A stretch of DNA of 64,000 bases from Halomonas sp. I5-271120 (GCF_030553075.1 NZ_CP130701.1:1116001-1180000); one strand, 5' to 3'; positions 47,297 through 55,700 are shown, counted from the first letter of the stretch. Program-made: numbers and translations. Notes: a model not told the origin generated them from the sequence alone.

Positions 47297-47895
47297 CGCA
47301 CTGCCCTCTCTCATTGCCCTCAGTACCACCTGAAAAGACGACCAACGCAGACCCAGCCAGCCGGTGCTCGCTTGCGCGCCCTGACGGGGCGGGCGCTGCT
47401 CTATCAGTCAAGCCGAGTGCGGTAAGACGCTCCACTACCCGTTGCCGATACCGGGTGTGCGGCTGAGCAAAATCAGGGCCTCGTATGATACGCCGTCAGC
47501 CAAACGACCAGTGAACGAGCTGGCGCCGTAAGAATGTCAAGCAGGCCGTGTCACGGGTGCGGTAAAAGAGCGCACTCAAGCATTTGATGGTTGATTCAGA
47601 TCAAGCACCGGAGCAACATTCTGTGTACATGAGCTGCCCTCTAATCGACGCCCCCATTGCCAATTTCAGCGTCATTCGTTTCGGCACTTTTCGGTACCTT
47701 TCTAGATACTCTCATAGAGACTCTCATAGAGACTTTTCTAGATACTCTTCTAGAGACTCCCTTAGAGACTAGAGACGTTCTTCAGTACACCCTAGTAGCG
47801 GCCCTATCACCGTCTAATGTGAAGAAAGGTTCAAGGGCACCGGGGCAGTCAGTTTTCATCACAGTGATGTGTCAGCACATAAGGAGCCTAGTGAC
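47297..47895. other. Intergenic region with a 12-bp repeat array
   Basis: 599 bases without a convincing gene. It contains the array at 47686-47769. Frames across the array encode only a four-residue repeat and are rejected. The right end carries the AAGGAG of the next gene (47881-47886). Confidence 0.5.
47686..47769. repeat. 12-bp tandem repeat array, about seven units
   Basis: Units include TCTCATAGAGAC (twice), TTTTCTAGATAC, TCTTCTAGAGAC, and TCCCTTAGAGAC. Read on the other strand, the units begin GTCTC or GTATC, resembling the unit start GTCTC of the 16547-16630 array. Confidence 0.85.
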
Positions 47896-48549
47896 ATGCT
47901 GAGTATTCTGATCTTTTTCCTGATCTATGCCGGTGTTTCAATTGCCGTTTATCAGCTATATGACATCTATCATAGCCAGAACTTCGCTGACGAAGAGAAG
48001 CGCGCCCGCATCGGTGGGCAGGAAGTTGAAGAGCTGGCGCATCAGGCCAAGGAATACCGGGAAACGGGCTCCTCAATGGGGTTTGTAAAAGGCGTGAAGG
48101 CCTTCTTCGGTAGCGATTTCGACCCGCGAGTTGCGCTGGCAGCCTTCTCTCAAGGCGATAAGCTTCCCAACGTGGAGCCTCTGCTGCGCCGGAAAAGCAA
48201 CATCATCTGCAACGGCAAGATCAGTATTCGTCATCCCTTTGGCATCAAGACCAACCCGCCCGCGAAAGACTCCCGGGGCGTTGCCATCGCCGTCATCATC
48301 ATCAACTGCCTGCTGGCCCTCTTCCTGGGTGGCCTGAGCGTCTACTCCATCGGCTACGATGTACCGGCCGCCTGGATGCACGATGAATCGATCCTGATGC
48401 TGCTGATCTATGCGCTGATTCTGTTCACGCACTTGATTGCCAAACTCGACAAGTACATGAATGATCTCTACCAGATCGGCCAGTTGAATCGGCACTTCCC
48501 CGCCCAGCCGCTTGACCAGCAGACACAGGATGCTGGCCTATCTACATAA
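47896..48549 (+). CDS. Hypothetical three-span membrane protein
   Basis: A 217-residue protein of unknown function. It has an N-terminal span (LSILIFFLIYAGVSIAVYQL), a cytoplasmic or periplasmic middle with many charged residues (DEEKRARIGGQEVEELAHQA), and two late spans (VAIAVIIINCLLALFLGGLS and ILMLLIYALILFTHLIAKL). AAGGAG at 47881 sets ATG 47896. Single gene, followed by a bidirectional terminator. Confidence 0.6.
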   Translation: MLSILIFFLIYAGVSIAVYQLYDIYHSQNFADEEKRARIGGQEVEELAHQAKEYRETGSSMGFVKGVKAFFGSDFDPRVALAAFSQGDKLPNVEPLLRRKSNIICNGKISIRHPFGIKTNPPAKDSRGVAIAVIIINCLLALFLGGLSVYSIGYDVPAAWMHDESILMLLIYALILFTHLIAKLDKYMNDLYQIGQLNRHFPAQPLDQQTQDAGLST

Positions 48550-48658
48550 GGTCGTACTTTTATATAAATTGATACTTTTATAAAGGTGGTAAGTCCATAA
48601 GGCGACAAATGGGCGAGCAATACCTCATCCACCGATACCACCATCGGCAGGGATTCAT

Positions 48659-48697
48659 AAAAAACGCCCCAAGACCTCAGCGTCAGGGGCGTTTTTT
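48659..48697. terminator. Bidirectional intrinsic terminator
   Basis: A stem AACGCCCC with GGGGCGTT (the loop contains a smaller GACCTCAGCGTC fold) is flanked by six A and six T. It ends the plus-strand gene at 48549. Confidence 0.85.
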
Positions 48698-48749
48698 CAT
48701 ACAGCGGAAAAGCCTATTCACGACCGATAAACACAGGAGCACAGCACCG

Positions 48750-48965
48750 ATGCACGCCATCAATCCCGACAAGCTTCACCACAGCAAGTGGACCGCCGTT
48801 GCGCCCAAGCATAAGGAAAAACATTTCATGGTCACCAAGCTGTTGCGCGACGAGGAAGAAAACGTCGTGCAGGTGGTGCTGGAAGCCGTGCTAACCCGGC
48901 GGGAATTCACCCTGCCCTGGCAGGCACTCAAGGATGAAGAGACCTGGCGGATGGGCTGGAAGTAA
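48750..48965 (+). CDS. TIGR02450-family small protein
   Basis: A 71-residue protein of a conserved family of unknown function. Landmarks are HHSKWTAVAPKHKEKHFMVT and EETWRMGWK at the end, a short Trp-spaced pattern. ATG 48750 has AGGAG upstream (48735). Convergent with the symporter gene. Confidence 0.8.
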   Translation: MHAINPDKLHHSKWTAVAPKHKEKHFMVTKLLRDEEENVVQVVLEAVLTRREFTLPWQALKDEETWRMGWK

Positions 48966-49078
48966 GCGCCGCCCCCTGTATCGGCGCTTCTCCCAGCCAC
49001 TAGGCGGTGGCTCAATCAGATGACTGGCGCTCCCGTTGCCTGGCTGGTGGATACCGGAGGCTAAGCAATTCGCCCTCC

Positions 49079-50329
49079 TCAGGCCGTTGAGGCCGACGCC
49101 TCGGGCTGTGCAGCATGCTTCTCTTCCGTGCGGGAAATGATCGAGGTACCGACCAAATCCCCCGTGACGTTGAGCGCGGTGCAGCCCATGCCCACCAGGG
49201 CATCGATGGACGCCAGCAGCGCCACCGTTTCGATCGGCAGCCCCACCTGAGCGAAGACCGTCGCGATCATCACGATGCCGGCTCCCGGCACCCCGGCGGT
49301 TCCAATCGAGGTCAGGGTACCGATCAGCACGATCTGGGCCATGCTCATCAGATCCAGCGGCGCCCCGATCACATTGGCCGCGAACACCGCCGAAATCGCG
49401 ATGCGGATCGCCGCGCCATCCATGTTGATGGTCGCGCCCAGCGGCAGGCTGAAGCCGTACAGGCTGCGCGCATAGCCAAGGCGGCGTGCGGCATTCAGCG
49501 TCAGCGGCAGCGTGCCTGAACTGCTCTGGGTGGCGAAGGCGGTGGCCATCGGCGTGCGGGCCTCACGGAAGAACGCCCGCAGCCGAACGCCGAACAGCTT
49601 CATCAACACCCCGTAGACGACCACCTGCGCCGCCAGCGCGATGTAGAGCACCGCGACCATGTCACCAAGCGAGAGCAGCGTTTCCATGCCCTGCTGGCCG
49701 ACCGTCTTGGCGACGATCGCAAACACCCCGATCGGCACATAGTGGAGCACGCCGGACATGACCTTGAGGGTCACTTCGTTCAGCGCCTCTATCACGCCAT
49801 ACAGCCGCTCACCGAGGGCGGCATGGCTGTCGGAGTTGCGCAGCATCAACAGCGCGATGCCGAACACCACCGCCGTGAAGATAATGCCCAGCAGGTTGCC
49901 CTCAACGAACGCCGCGACGATGTTGTCCGGCACGATGTTAAGCAGCACGTTGGCGATGCCCGGGTTATCGGGCACGCTGACCTGCGCACTTTCATCCAGC
50001 GTCATGCCGCTGCCGGGGGCAAAGAACGTCGCCACCGCCAGCCCGACCACGATCGCCAGCGCCGAGGTCACCACGTAGTAGCCGAACAGCTTGCGACCCA
50101 AACGCCCCGTGCTGCCAAGCGGCGCCTGGTTAATGCCGACCATCAGCGTGAACAGCACGATCGGCACGATCAGAAACTTCAAGAGCCTAAGCAGCAGCTC
50201 ACCAAAGGGCGCCAGCCAGTGCGCGGCGTCCTGACCGCCCAGCAGGCCAACGACCACACCCAGCACCAGCGCGATGCTGACGCGAAGAATCAGCGATGCC
50301 TCCATATAGGTGTGCAGCAGCGCTTTCAT
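49079..50329 (-). CDS. Dicarboxylate/amino acid:cation symporter (DAACS family)
   Basis: A 416-residue inner-membrane symporter of the GltP/DctA family, taking up glutamate, aspartate or C4-dicarboxylates with Na+ or H+. Diagnostic motifs are ATQSSSGTLPLTL (HP1), PLGATINMDGAAI (TM7), and LTSIGTAGVPGAGIVMIATV (HP2), with NVTGDLVGTSII near TM8. The last residues (EEKHAAQPEASASTA) are a disordered tail. The exact substrate is not determinable. Confidence 0.93.
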   Translation of the reverse strand: MKALLHTYMEASLILRVSIALVLGVVVGLLGGQDAAHWLAPFGELLLRLLKFLIVPIVLFTLMVGINQAPLGSTGRLGRKLFGYYVVTSALAIVVGLAVATFFAPGSGMTLDESAQVSVPDNPGIANVLLNIVPDNIVAAFVEGNLLGIIFTAVVFGIALLMLRNSDSHAALGERLYGVIEALNEVTLKVMSGVLHYVPIGVFAIVAKTVGQQGMETLLSLGDMVAVLYIALAAQVVVYGVLMKLFGVRLRAFFREARTPMATAFATQSSSGTLPLTLNAARRLGYARSLYGFSLPLGATINMDGAAIRIAISAVFAANVIGAPLDLMSMAQIVLIGTLTSIGTAGVPGAGIVMIATVFAQVGLPIETVALLASIDALVGMGCTALNVTGDLVGTSIISRTEEKHAAQPEASASTA

Positions 50330-50547
50330 AACCTACCTCCCATCATGACGTTCCTCTCAAGGCCCTCAACCGGCCGTGACGCCCATTGGCGGCGATGGTC
50401 GTTGTTGTCAGCGGTTACCTCGCCCAACGGCGATCGTTGGCGAGGCCACCAACAGGACAGCGCCCACAAGGCATTCCTCATGGGCGCTGGGTGATCCAAA
50501 GGCCATGTAGCTGGCAGCACGATCATCGCTGCCGGCAGTGCCGACCC

Positions 50548-51423
50548 TTAGTCTTGGGTTTCGAGCTTGTCCTGCGTTTTCAATTCGAAGTCGCTGGCGT
50601 CGTGGCGCTCGTGCAGCTGCATTTCCGGCTCGCCGAAGGTGCGGTTGACCATCCGCCCGCGAGTGACCGCCGGGCGCGCGTCGATCTGCTTCGCCCAGCG
50701 CAGCACGTGGGTGTATTCCTGCACCTGCAGGAATTCAGCGGCGTCATACAGCCGACCCAGCACCAGCTGGCCGTACCAGGCCCAGTTAGCGATATCGGCG
50801 ATGGTGTACTCATCCCCGGCCAGATACTCGGACTCCGCCAGGCGACGATCCAGCACGTCAAGCTGACGCTTGGTCTCCATGGCGTAGCGGTTGATCGGGT
50901 ACTCGAGCTTCTCCGGCGCATAGGCGTAGAAGTGACCGAAGCCACCGCCCAGGAAGGGCGCGCTGCCCATCTGCCAGAACAGCCAGTTCATGGTCTCGGT
51001 GCGAGCGGCCAGGCTGCCCGGCAGGAATTCACCAAAGCGCTCGGCGAGATACAGCAGGATGGCACCGGATTCGAAGACCCGGGTCGCGGGCGTGGTGCTG
51101 TGATCCAGCAGCGCCGGAATCTTCGAGTTCGGGTTGATCTCCACGAAGCCGCTGCCGAACTGATCGCCATCACCGATGCGGATCAGCCAGGCGTCGTACT
51201 CGGCATCCTTGTAGCCAAGCGCCAGCAGCTCCTCGAACATCACCGTGGCCTTCACGCCGTTGGGTGTGCCCATGGAATAGAGCTGGAAGGGATGCTTGCC
51301 GACCGGCAGCTCCTTGTCATGAGTGGGCCCGGCGATAGGGCGATTGACGCTGGCGAACTTGCCGCCGCTGGCCTGATCCCAGGTCCAAACCTTCGGTGGG
51401 ACGTACTCATTGCCTTGGCTCAT
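50548..51423 (-). CDS. yghU: Glutathione S-transferase, YghU/nu class
   Basis: A 291-residue GSH-dependent disulfide-bond oxidoreductase of the YghU type. N-terminal KVWTWDQASGGKFASVNRPI and GTPNGVKATVMFEELLALG (thioredoxin-fold part), INPNSKIPALLDH, ESGAILLYLAERFGEFLPG, and the helical C-domain with TIADIANWAWYGQLVLGRLY. Close in length to E. coli YghU (288). A short KTQDKLETQD tail ends it. Confidence 0.93.
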   Translation of the reverse strand: MSQGNEYVPPKVWTWDQASGGKFASVNRPIAGPTHDKELPVGKHPFQLYSMGTPNGVKATVMFEELLALGYKDAEYDAWLIRIGDGDQFGSGFVEINPNSKIPALLDHSTTPATRVFESGAILLYLAERFGEFLPGSLAARTETMNWLFWQMGSAPFLGGGFGHFYAYAPEKLEYPINRYAMETKRQLDVLDRRLAESEYLAGDEYTIADIANWAWYGQLVLGRLYDAAEFLQVQEYTHVLRWAKQIDARPAVTRGRMVNRTFGEPEMQLHERHDASDFELKTQDKLETQD

Positions 51424-51643
51424 GAAGCGCTCCTCGGTATCGGATGACGATATCTAGTGACGGTATCTAATGACTCGGTTTACCCACCTAGGTGGGGGCA
51501 CGTTAGCTTGCTATCAACCTGTGACAGACAATAGCGTGCGACAGTTTTGTGCCCAATGCCATATCAGAGCCTTACTGGCTTCCGAGCGCTGCGCTGCCAC
51601 ACTCGACAGAAGACCGGGGCGGTGGTGCTCATCAGGGCATTGA

Positions 51644-52591
51644 TCAAGATGCTTCCGGGCTGTCAGCTTTCGGGCTGTCGGCTTTCGGGCTATCGCGACC
51701 CAGGCGCGACAGCCGCACGTCTACCGTTACCGTCAACGATTCCAGCGCCGCGGCCTTTTCGCGGCCTTCGGCGCTGGTGCGATACAGGTGCGGGGTCATC
51801 GCCAGCAGGTCGGCGATGGCATCAACACTCTCCAGCTCTAGCGAATAGCGAATGCTCTCTGTGGCCAAGGGCGTGAACCCTTCAGGCGCCTGGGGCTCCT
51901 CCGCGCTCTCCGGCTTCAGGCTCGGGTAGATGACCTCGCGCAGTTCCCGCAGGTGATCCGGCCCGGCCTCGACCATCAGCAGCACGCCGCCTGGCTTCAG
52001 TACGCGAGCGAACTCCGGGTAGACGGGAAAGCCGAACATGCACAGCACGAGATCCAGCGTGCCGGACTGCACCGGCAGGTTGGCGTTGCTGCCCACCACC
52101 CAGCTGGCTTGCTGCCCCGCCTGCTTACCTTGCTTGGCGGCGGCGAGCACCGCCCACTTGGAGATATCCACACCCAGTTGCGCCAGGGTTTGCCCATCAC
52201 CTGTCGTTTCGCCTGCTTCCTCACCCCAGGCCTTGGCCAGCTCGCGCAGGTAGTAGCCTTCACCGCAGCCAGCATCCAGGCAGCTTAAAGCGGTATCGGC
52301 ACTGGCATCACCTGGTACATCGTTTGCCAAGTGGCTCAGCGCGGCCTGGCTGACAGCCTCGGCGATCGGCCGGTAGTGGCCGGCATTCAGGAAGCGCTGA
52401 CGCGCCGCCACCATCTCCTTGCTGTCGCCGGGATCGTGCGAGCGCTTCTTCTGCACCGGCAACAGGTGCACGTAGCCCTGCTTTGCGATATCGAAACTGT
52501 GGCCGACGCCACAGCGCCAGGTGCTGCCGCTCTTGTGCAGCACGTCGCCGTCCAGCGGGCAGGCCAGCGCCTGAAAGGGGATCGTGCTCAT
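51644..52591 (-). CDS. rlmA: 23S rRNA (guanine-745-N1)-methyltransferase RlmA
   Basis: RlmA methylates G745 of 23S rRNA using SAM. The 315-residue protein has the N-terminal zinc module (ALACPLDGDVLHKSGSTWRC, then GVGHSFDIAKQGYVHLLPV), the family-diagnostic KKRSHDPGDSKEMVAARQRF, and the SAM fold SCLDAGCGEGYYLREL. ATG 52591 with GAGG upstream. The tail is lengthened by a repeat-encoded DSPKA stretch. A decayed relative of its 5' end lies at 55520-55700. Confidence 0.93.
   Translation of the reverse strand: MSTIPFQALACPLDGDVLHKSGSTWRCGVGHSFDIAKQGYVHLLPVQKKRSHDPGDSKEMVAARQRFLNAGHYRPIAEAVSQAALSHLANDVPGDASADTALSCLDAGCGEGYYLRELAKAWGEEAGETTGDGQTLAQLGVDISKWAVLAAAKQGKQAGQQASWVVGSNANLPVQSGTLDLVLCMFGFPVYPEFARVLKPGGVLLMVEAGPDHLRELREVIYPSLKPESAEEPQAPEGFTPLATESIRYSLELESVDAIADLLAMTPHLYRTSAEGREKAAALESLTVTVDVRLSRLGRDSPKADSPKADSPEAS
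51651..51695. repeat. 15-bp repeats in the rlmA tail
   Basis: Three units (GCTTCCGGGCTGTCA, GCTTTCGGGCTGTCG, GCTTTCGGGCTATCG) encode DSPKA, DSPKA, DSPEA just before the stop. In frame, and outside the methyltransferase fold. Confidence 0.8.
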
Positions 52592-52709
52592 GTCTTGCCT
52601 CACCGTCTGATGATGAATGCCTTACGCAAAGAACCTGCCACGCGGGCGAATTCTCGTTGACCAGCCACGAATGATGGCACATGACCTTCATTAGAGGCGG
52701 GAGAAACAC

Positions 52710-52736
52710 AAAAAAGCCTGCCGCTGGGGCAGGCTT
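52710..52736 (-). terminator. Intrinsic terminator
   Basis: A stem AGCCTGCC with GGCAGGCT and a four-base loop is followed by six T on the minus strand, after the small ORF at 52757. It closes the Zeta-toxin locus. Confidence 0.8.
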
Positions 52737-52756
52737 GATGAATTGGCTGGTGGGTC

Positions 52757-52906
52757 TCAGCGCCGCTCACTGGCCTGGTTGATGACCTGCTTCTGGCGAG
52801 CAATGGCATTGCTGATGACCTTAGCGTGGAGCGTCTTCTTCTGCTCAGCGCTAGCCTGGCGCTGGAAATGCGTCAAAGGCGTTGATTTTACGGTCTTTCC
52901 TTTCAT
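52757..52906 (-). CDS. 49-residue basic protein beside the Zeta-toxin remnant
   Basis: A short, strongly basic, helical-looking protein: MKGKTVKSTPLTHFQRQASA followed by an Ala/Lys/Gln-rich stretch ending QASERR. It follows the Zeta-type reading frame by 2 bases on the same strand, so it was probably co-expressed with it. An antitoxin or chaperone role is possible by position only. I do not recognise the family. Confidence 0.5.
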   Translation of the reverse strand: MKGKTVKSTPLTHFQRQASAEQKKTLHAKVISNAIARQKQVINQASERR

Positions 52907-52908
52907 AG

Positions 52909-53647
52909 TCAGCCCTCGGCTGCAAATAGCTGGTCCAACTGCTCATGAGCGTAGCGTTCGGGCAAGCAGTCCTCAATGGACTGAACGTCCGACAGCCACT
53001 CCTCGCTGGAGCCATCGTTGTTCTTGATGATGATATCCACCGTAAGCTGGTCGCCGAACCCCTCTTTGAGCTGGGTGACTACATCGCGCACATCCAGAAA
53101 CTGGCTGATGAAGCTCTGCAAAGGGATGTTGCGTCCCTCGACCTCCTCGCGACTCTTCACGAACTCCCAGGCCAAGGCGGGGTCTTGATAGACATAAAAA
53201 ATCTGCACGGCTCGCCCTCGTCTCAAGGACCGTTGCACATTCTTTCTGGCGATCTCCTACCTCGACAGCGTGCCATCCAGAATGAAGGATTGCCGCTGAT
53301 TCAGCATCAGGTCATGGATCTTGTCGACGACGATGGATACGGCGCGCTGAAACAGCCAAGAGTTGTTGCCCGTATACCCCGGGAAGTGATCTCGCAAATC
53401 ATCAGGATCGATTCACAGAATACTGCCGAAGCCTCCGTACCTTTCCGACTTGAGATCGTCAAGCGCGGCGACATACTCCTTGGAAATCTCGGTCTTGCCT
53501 GCCCCCGGCTAGTCCGCCATAAAGATCGATAAGGGTTCATCTTCAGGATGGGAAGTCTTCTTTACTGGTCAGTGACTTGGCAATTCGCATCTTGTGCTTT
53601 CTGGCAAAGGCCAAGGCGTCATCAGCGATTCCCTCGTCATCGAGCAT
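52909..53647 (-). pseudogene. Zeta-toxin (kinase) pseudogene
   Basis: Read in one frame, it resembles Zeta toxins, UDP-GlcNAc kinases that poison cell-wall synthesis. The N-terminus MLDDEGIADDALAFARKHKM is followed, after a frameshift near 53545, by the Walker A PGAGKTEISKEYVAALDDL, then WLFQRAVSIVVDKIHDLML, SFILDGTLS, and VQIFYVYQDPALAWEFVKSR. Three in-frame stops break it: before PGAGKT, after GFGSIL, and after DGTLSR. Four lesions in about 245 codons mean it is inactive. Confidence 0.88.
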
Positions 53648-53669
53648 GCACCTACTCCTCATAAAAGCA

Positions 53670-53698
53670 ATCGGGCCACCCATCTAGGGTGGCCCGAT
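53670..53698 (-). terminator. guaA-type terminator
   Basis: A perfect twelve-base stem (ATCGGGCCACCC, GGGTGGCCCGAT) with a five-base loop, followed by TGCTTTTA on the minus strand. It lies 31 bases past the guaA-fragment stop and 22 bases before the Zeta start codon. Confidence 0.85.
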
Positions 53699-53729
53699 CA
53701 AGGTTAGCGCCGTTGGCCTACCTCAGTCA

Positions 53730-53898
53730 TCACTCCCACTCGATCGTCGCGGGCGGCTTGCTGCTCTCGGCGTAGGTGACGCGGGAGACGCCTTCCAGCT
53801 CGTTGATGATGCGGTTGGAGACTTTCTCCAGCAGCTCATACGGCAGGTGCGCCCAACGGGCGGTCATGAAGTCGATGGTCTCGTCGGCGCGCAGGGCC
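53730..53898 (-). pseudogene. guaA 3'-end fragment
   Basis: The last ~55 codons of GMP synthase: [40 protein letters not shown], ending [11 protein letters not shown] and stop. Sequence is well preserved to the last residue, but everything upstream of the ALRA position is unrelated. The rest of guaA is missing, so it cannot be functional. guaA 3' ends are known integration hotspots for genomic islands. This fragment is most simply an attachment-end duplicate, as discussed in the findings. Confidence 0.9.
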
Positions 53899-54168
53899 GA
53901 TCACCCACTCGTAGCGGCGGCCGTCAACGACCACACCCACGGACTTGAGCAATGCCGTGGCGGCGGGGTCTAGGTCCCAGTACCATGGCGAAAATATGCG
54001 CACCTGCCCCCGGGCAACGGCCTGCTCGCCGGACTCGAACAGAATCGGCTCGAGACCCGCTGCCAGCAGATTGACCGCATTACTCAGCCCTATCATGCCT
54101 AGCCCGACATGGATTCTTCTCTCGGTTACACTAGCGCGACCGCCGATAGGGTGAGGCTTTCTCACCAC
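53899..54168 (-). pseudogene. N-terminal fragment of an FAD-dependent oxidoreductase
   Basis: About 88 residues with a damaged Rossmann start (HVGLGMIGLSNAVNLLAAGL) followed by EPILFESGEQ and VRIFSPWYWDLDPAATALLK, which recall flavoproteins of the GxGxxG/FSPW type. The frame breaks into the guaA fragment at about 53899. Only the first fifth of such a protein is present, so it is a truncated relic. Confidence 0.6.
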
Positions 54169-54206
54169 GTGTTCACCCAGCTCCTTCCCGACCTGTGATG
54201 CATGTC

Positions 54207-55097
54207 ATGTCCATTTCCGCACGCCCTTCGAAGCTAAGCCTTCCTCAGGTCAATCCCGGTGTGTCGACGGTGCTGGAGTATCTGCTGCTCAAGTTTCCGG
54301 CCATCGGTGAGGCGACATGGCGTGAGCGCATGGCTACCGGCAAGGTGCACCGCGATGACGGCTCATGGATTACGCCGGCGTCGCCCTTCAAGCCACATCT
54401 CCGCGTGTTCTATTACCGCGAAGTGGCAAGCGAGCCGAGCATTCCCTTCGCAGAGAAGACTGTCTATCGAGATGAGCACATTCTGGTGGCCTACAAACCG
54501 CACTTCCTGCCCGTCACGCCCGGCGGGCGCTACGTGAACGAGTGTCTGCAGCAGCGTCTGCGCAAAAGCACGGGAATCGAGGCGCTGCAGGCGGTGCATC
54601 GTCTGGATAGAGTCACGGCAGGACTGGTGCTGTGCTCCCTCAATCCCGAGACCCGCGCGCTATATCATCAGCTGTTCAAGTCACGACATATCCACAAGAC
54701 CTATCAGGCCATCGCCGAGATAGACGGCGATAAGTCATTGGTGGGTCAGCAGTGGGACGTAAAGAATCGCATCGAGCAAAGCGAGCAGCGCTTTCGCATG
54801 CGGATCAGCGAGGGCGACGCCAACAGCCATTCGGTGATCCGCTGCGTGCAGCAAACCGACACGCAGGCGTTGTTCGAATTACACCCCGTCAGCGGGCGAC
54901 GCCACCAGCTGCGCGTGCACATGCAGTCACTCGGCTGGCCGATTTTGAATGACCGCTACTACCCAGTGCTGCAGCCGCTCTCCCCGGATGACTACACGCG
55001 CCCCTTGCAGCTTCTCTCCAAGGGCTTCGAGTTCATTGATCCCGTGACAAATGAGCCCAGGCGCATTGAATACGCTGGCGAGCTGGAGCTTAACTAG
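54207..55097 (+). CDS. RluA-family pseudouridine synthase
   Basis: A 296-residue pseudouridine synthase of the RluA group (TruC/RluA-like). The S4-like N-terminal part (~15-70) is weak. The catalytic core has YKPHFLPVTPGGRYVNECLQ, the catalytic motif VHRLDRVTAGLVLCS, and GRRHQLRVHMQSLGWPILND. ATG 54207 is tentative; ATG 54198 and GTG 54195 are also in frame and none has a good ribosome site. RNA target unknown. The gene abuts broken genes on both sides but is itself intact. Confidence 0.85.
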   Translation: MSISARPSKLSLPQVNPGVSTVLEYLLLKFPAIGEATWRERMATGKVHRDDGSWITPASPFKPHLRVFYYREVASEPSIPFAEKTVYRDEHILVAYKPHFLPVTPGGRYVNECLQQRLRKSTGIEALQAVHRLDRVTAGLVLCSLNPETRALYHQLFKSRHIHKTYQAIAEIDGDKSLVGQQWDVKNRIEQSEQRFRMRISEGDANSHSVIRCVQQTDTQALFELHPVSGRRHQLRVHMQSLGWPILNDRYYPVLQPLSPDDYTRPLQLLSKGFEFIDPVTNEPRRIEYAGELELN

Positions 55098-55508
55098 CGC
55101 GGAGCCCTGGTCGACCGCTTCTCAGGGCCCAGGCTCACCTTCGCCATCATGCTGCTGTTGGGAATCGCGCTGATCGTGCTGCTGCTGAAAGTCGCACCAT
55201 GGCTGGCACTGATCCCCATCGCGCTTTGGGGCGCCGTAGGCTGGGCACTGCAGGTGCAGCAGAATAATGAACTGATGAAAGCCCGCGAAGCTCAGGGCGA
55301 CGGCAACCTGGCGGTGGCGTTGAACGAATCGGCGCTTTATCTGGGGAGTGCTATCGGCACATCAAGCGGCGGCCTGGCCCTTATAACGCATGTACCGGTC
55401 GACATGCTGTCAGTGGGCGCGGGTGTCGTGGCTCTGCTGGGAATGGGCGTGCAGGTTTGGCTGATGAGACAGTCCTGTGCGCGCGGTATAACGTGTCCCC
55501 GTCTTTGA
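55098..55508 (+). pseudogene. MFS transporter C-terminal fragment
   Basis: Directly after the RluA-like stop, a frame reads GALVDRFSGPRLTFAIM (the inter-span loop motif GGxLVDRFGPRR of MFS transporters), then four hydrophobic stretches (LLGIALIVLLLKVAPWLALI; ALYLGSAIGTSSGGLALIT). The start and first two-thirds of a transporter are missing. It is a relic of a drug- or sugar-efflux MFS gene. Confidence 0.7.
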
Positions 55509-55519
55509 GGTGGTTCGCC

Positions 55520-55700
55520 ACCCTTTGCGCTCACCAGGATCATGAGAGTGCTTCTTCTAAACCGGCAGCAAGTTCACGTAGCCCTGTCTGGAGATATGTA
55601 AACCATATCCGACACCACAGGGAAAAGTGCTGCTGATACAGTGCCGCACTTCGGTCTTTAGCGGACAGGCCGGCGCCCGAAAGAAATTGTATCCATGCAT
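55520..55700 (-). pseudogene. Decayed 5' end of a second rlmA-like gene
   Basis: Starts ATG 55700 and reads FFRAPACPLKTEVRHC, CGVGYGLHISRQGYVNLLPV, a stop at 55557, then KKHSHDPGERK. This tracks the intact RlmA start at 52591 position by position (ACPLDGDVLHKSG; CGVGHSFDIAKQGYVHLLPV; QKKRSHDPGDSKE). The Gln codon before KK is now TAG. Similarity fades beyond about 55520, which makes it a decayed relic. Confidence 0.75.

Noticed and set aside
47584..47772. A 62-codon frame over the 12-bp array
   Set aside because: The end is a four-residue echo of the DNA repeat (SHRD, SSRD) and there is no ribosome site. Treated as a non-coding repeat.
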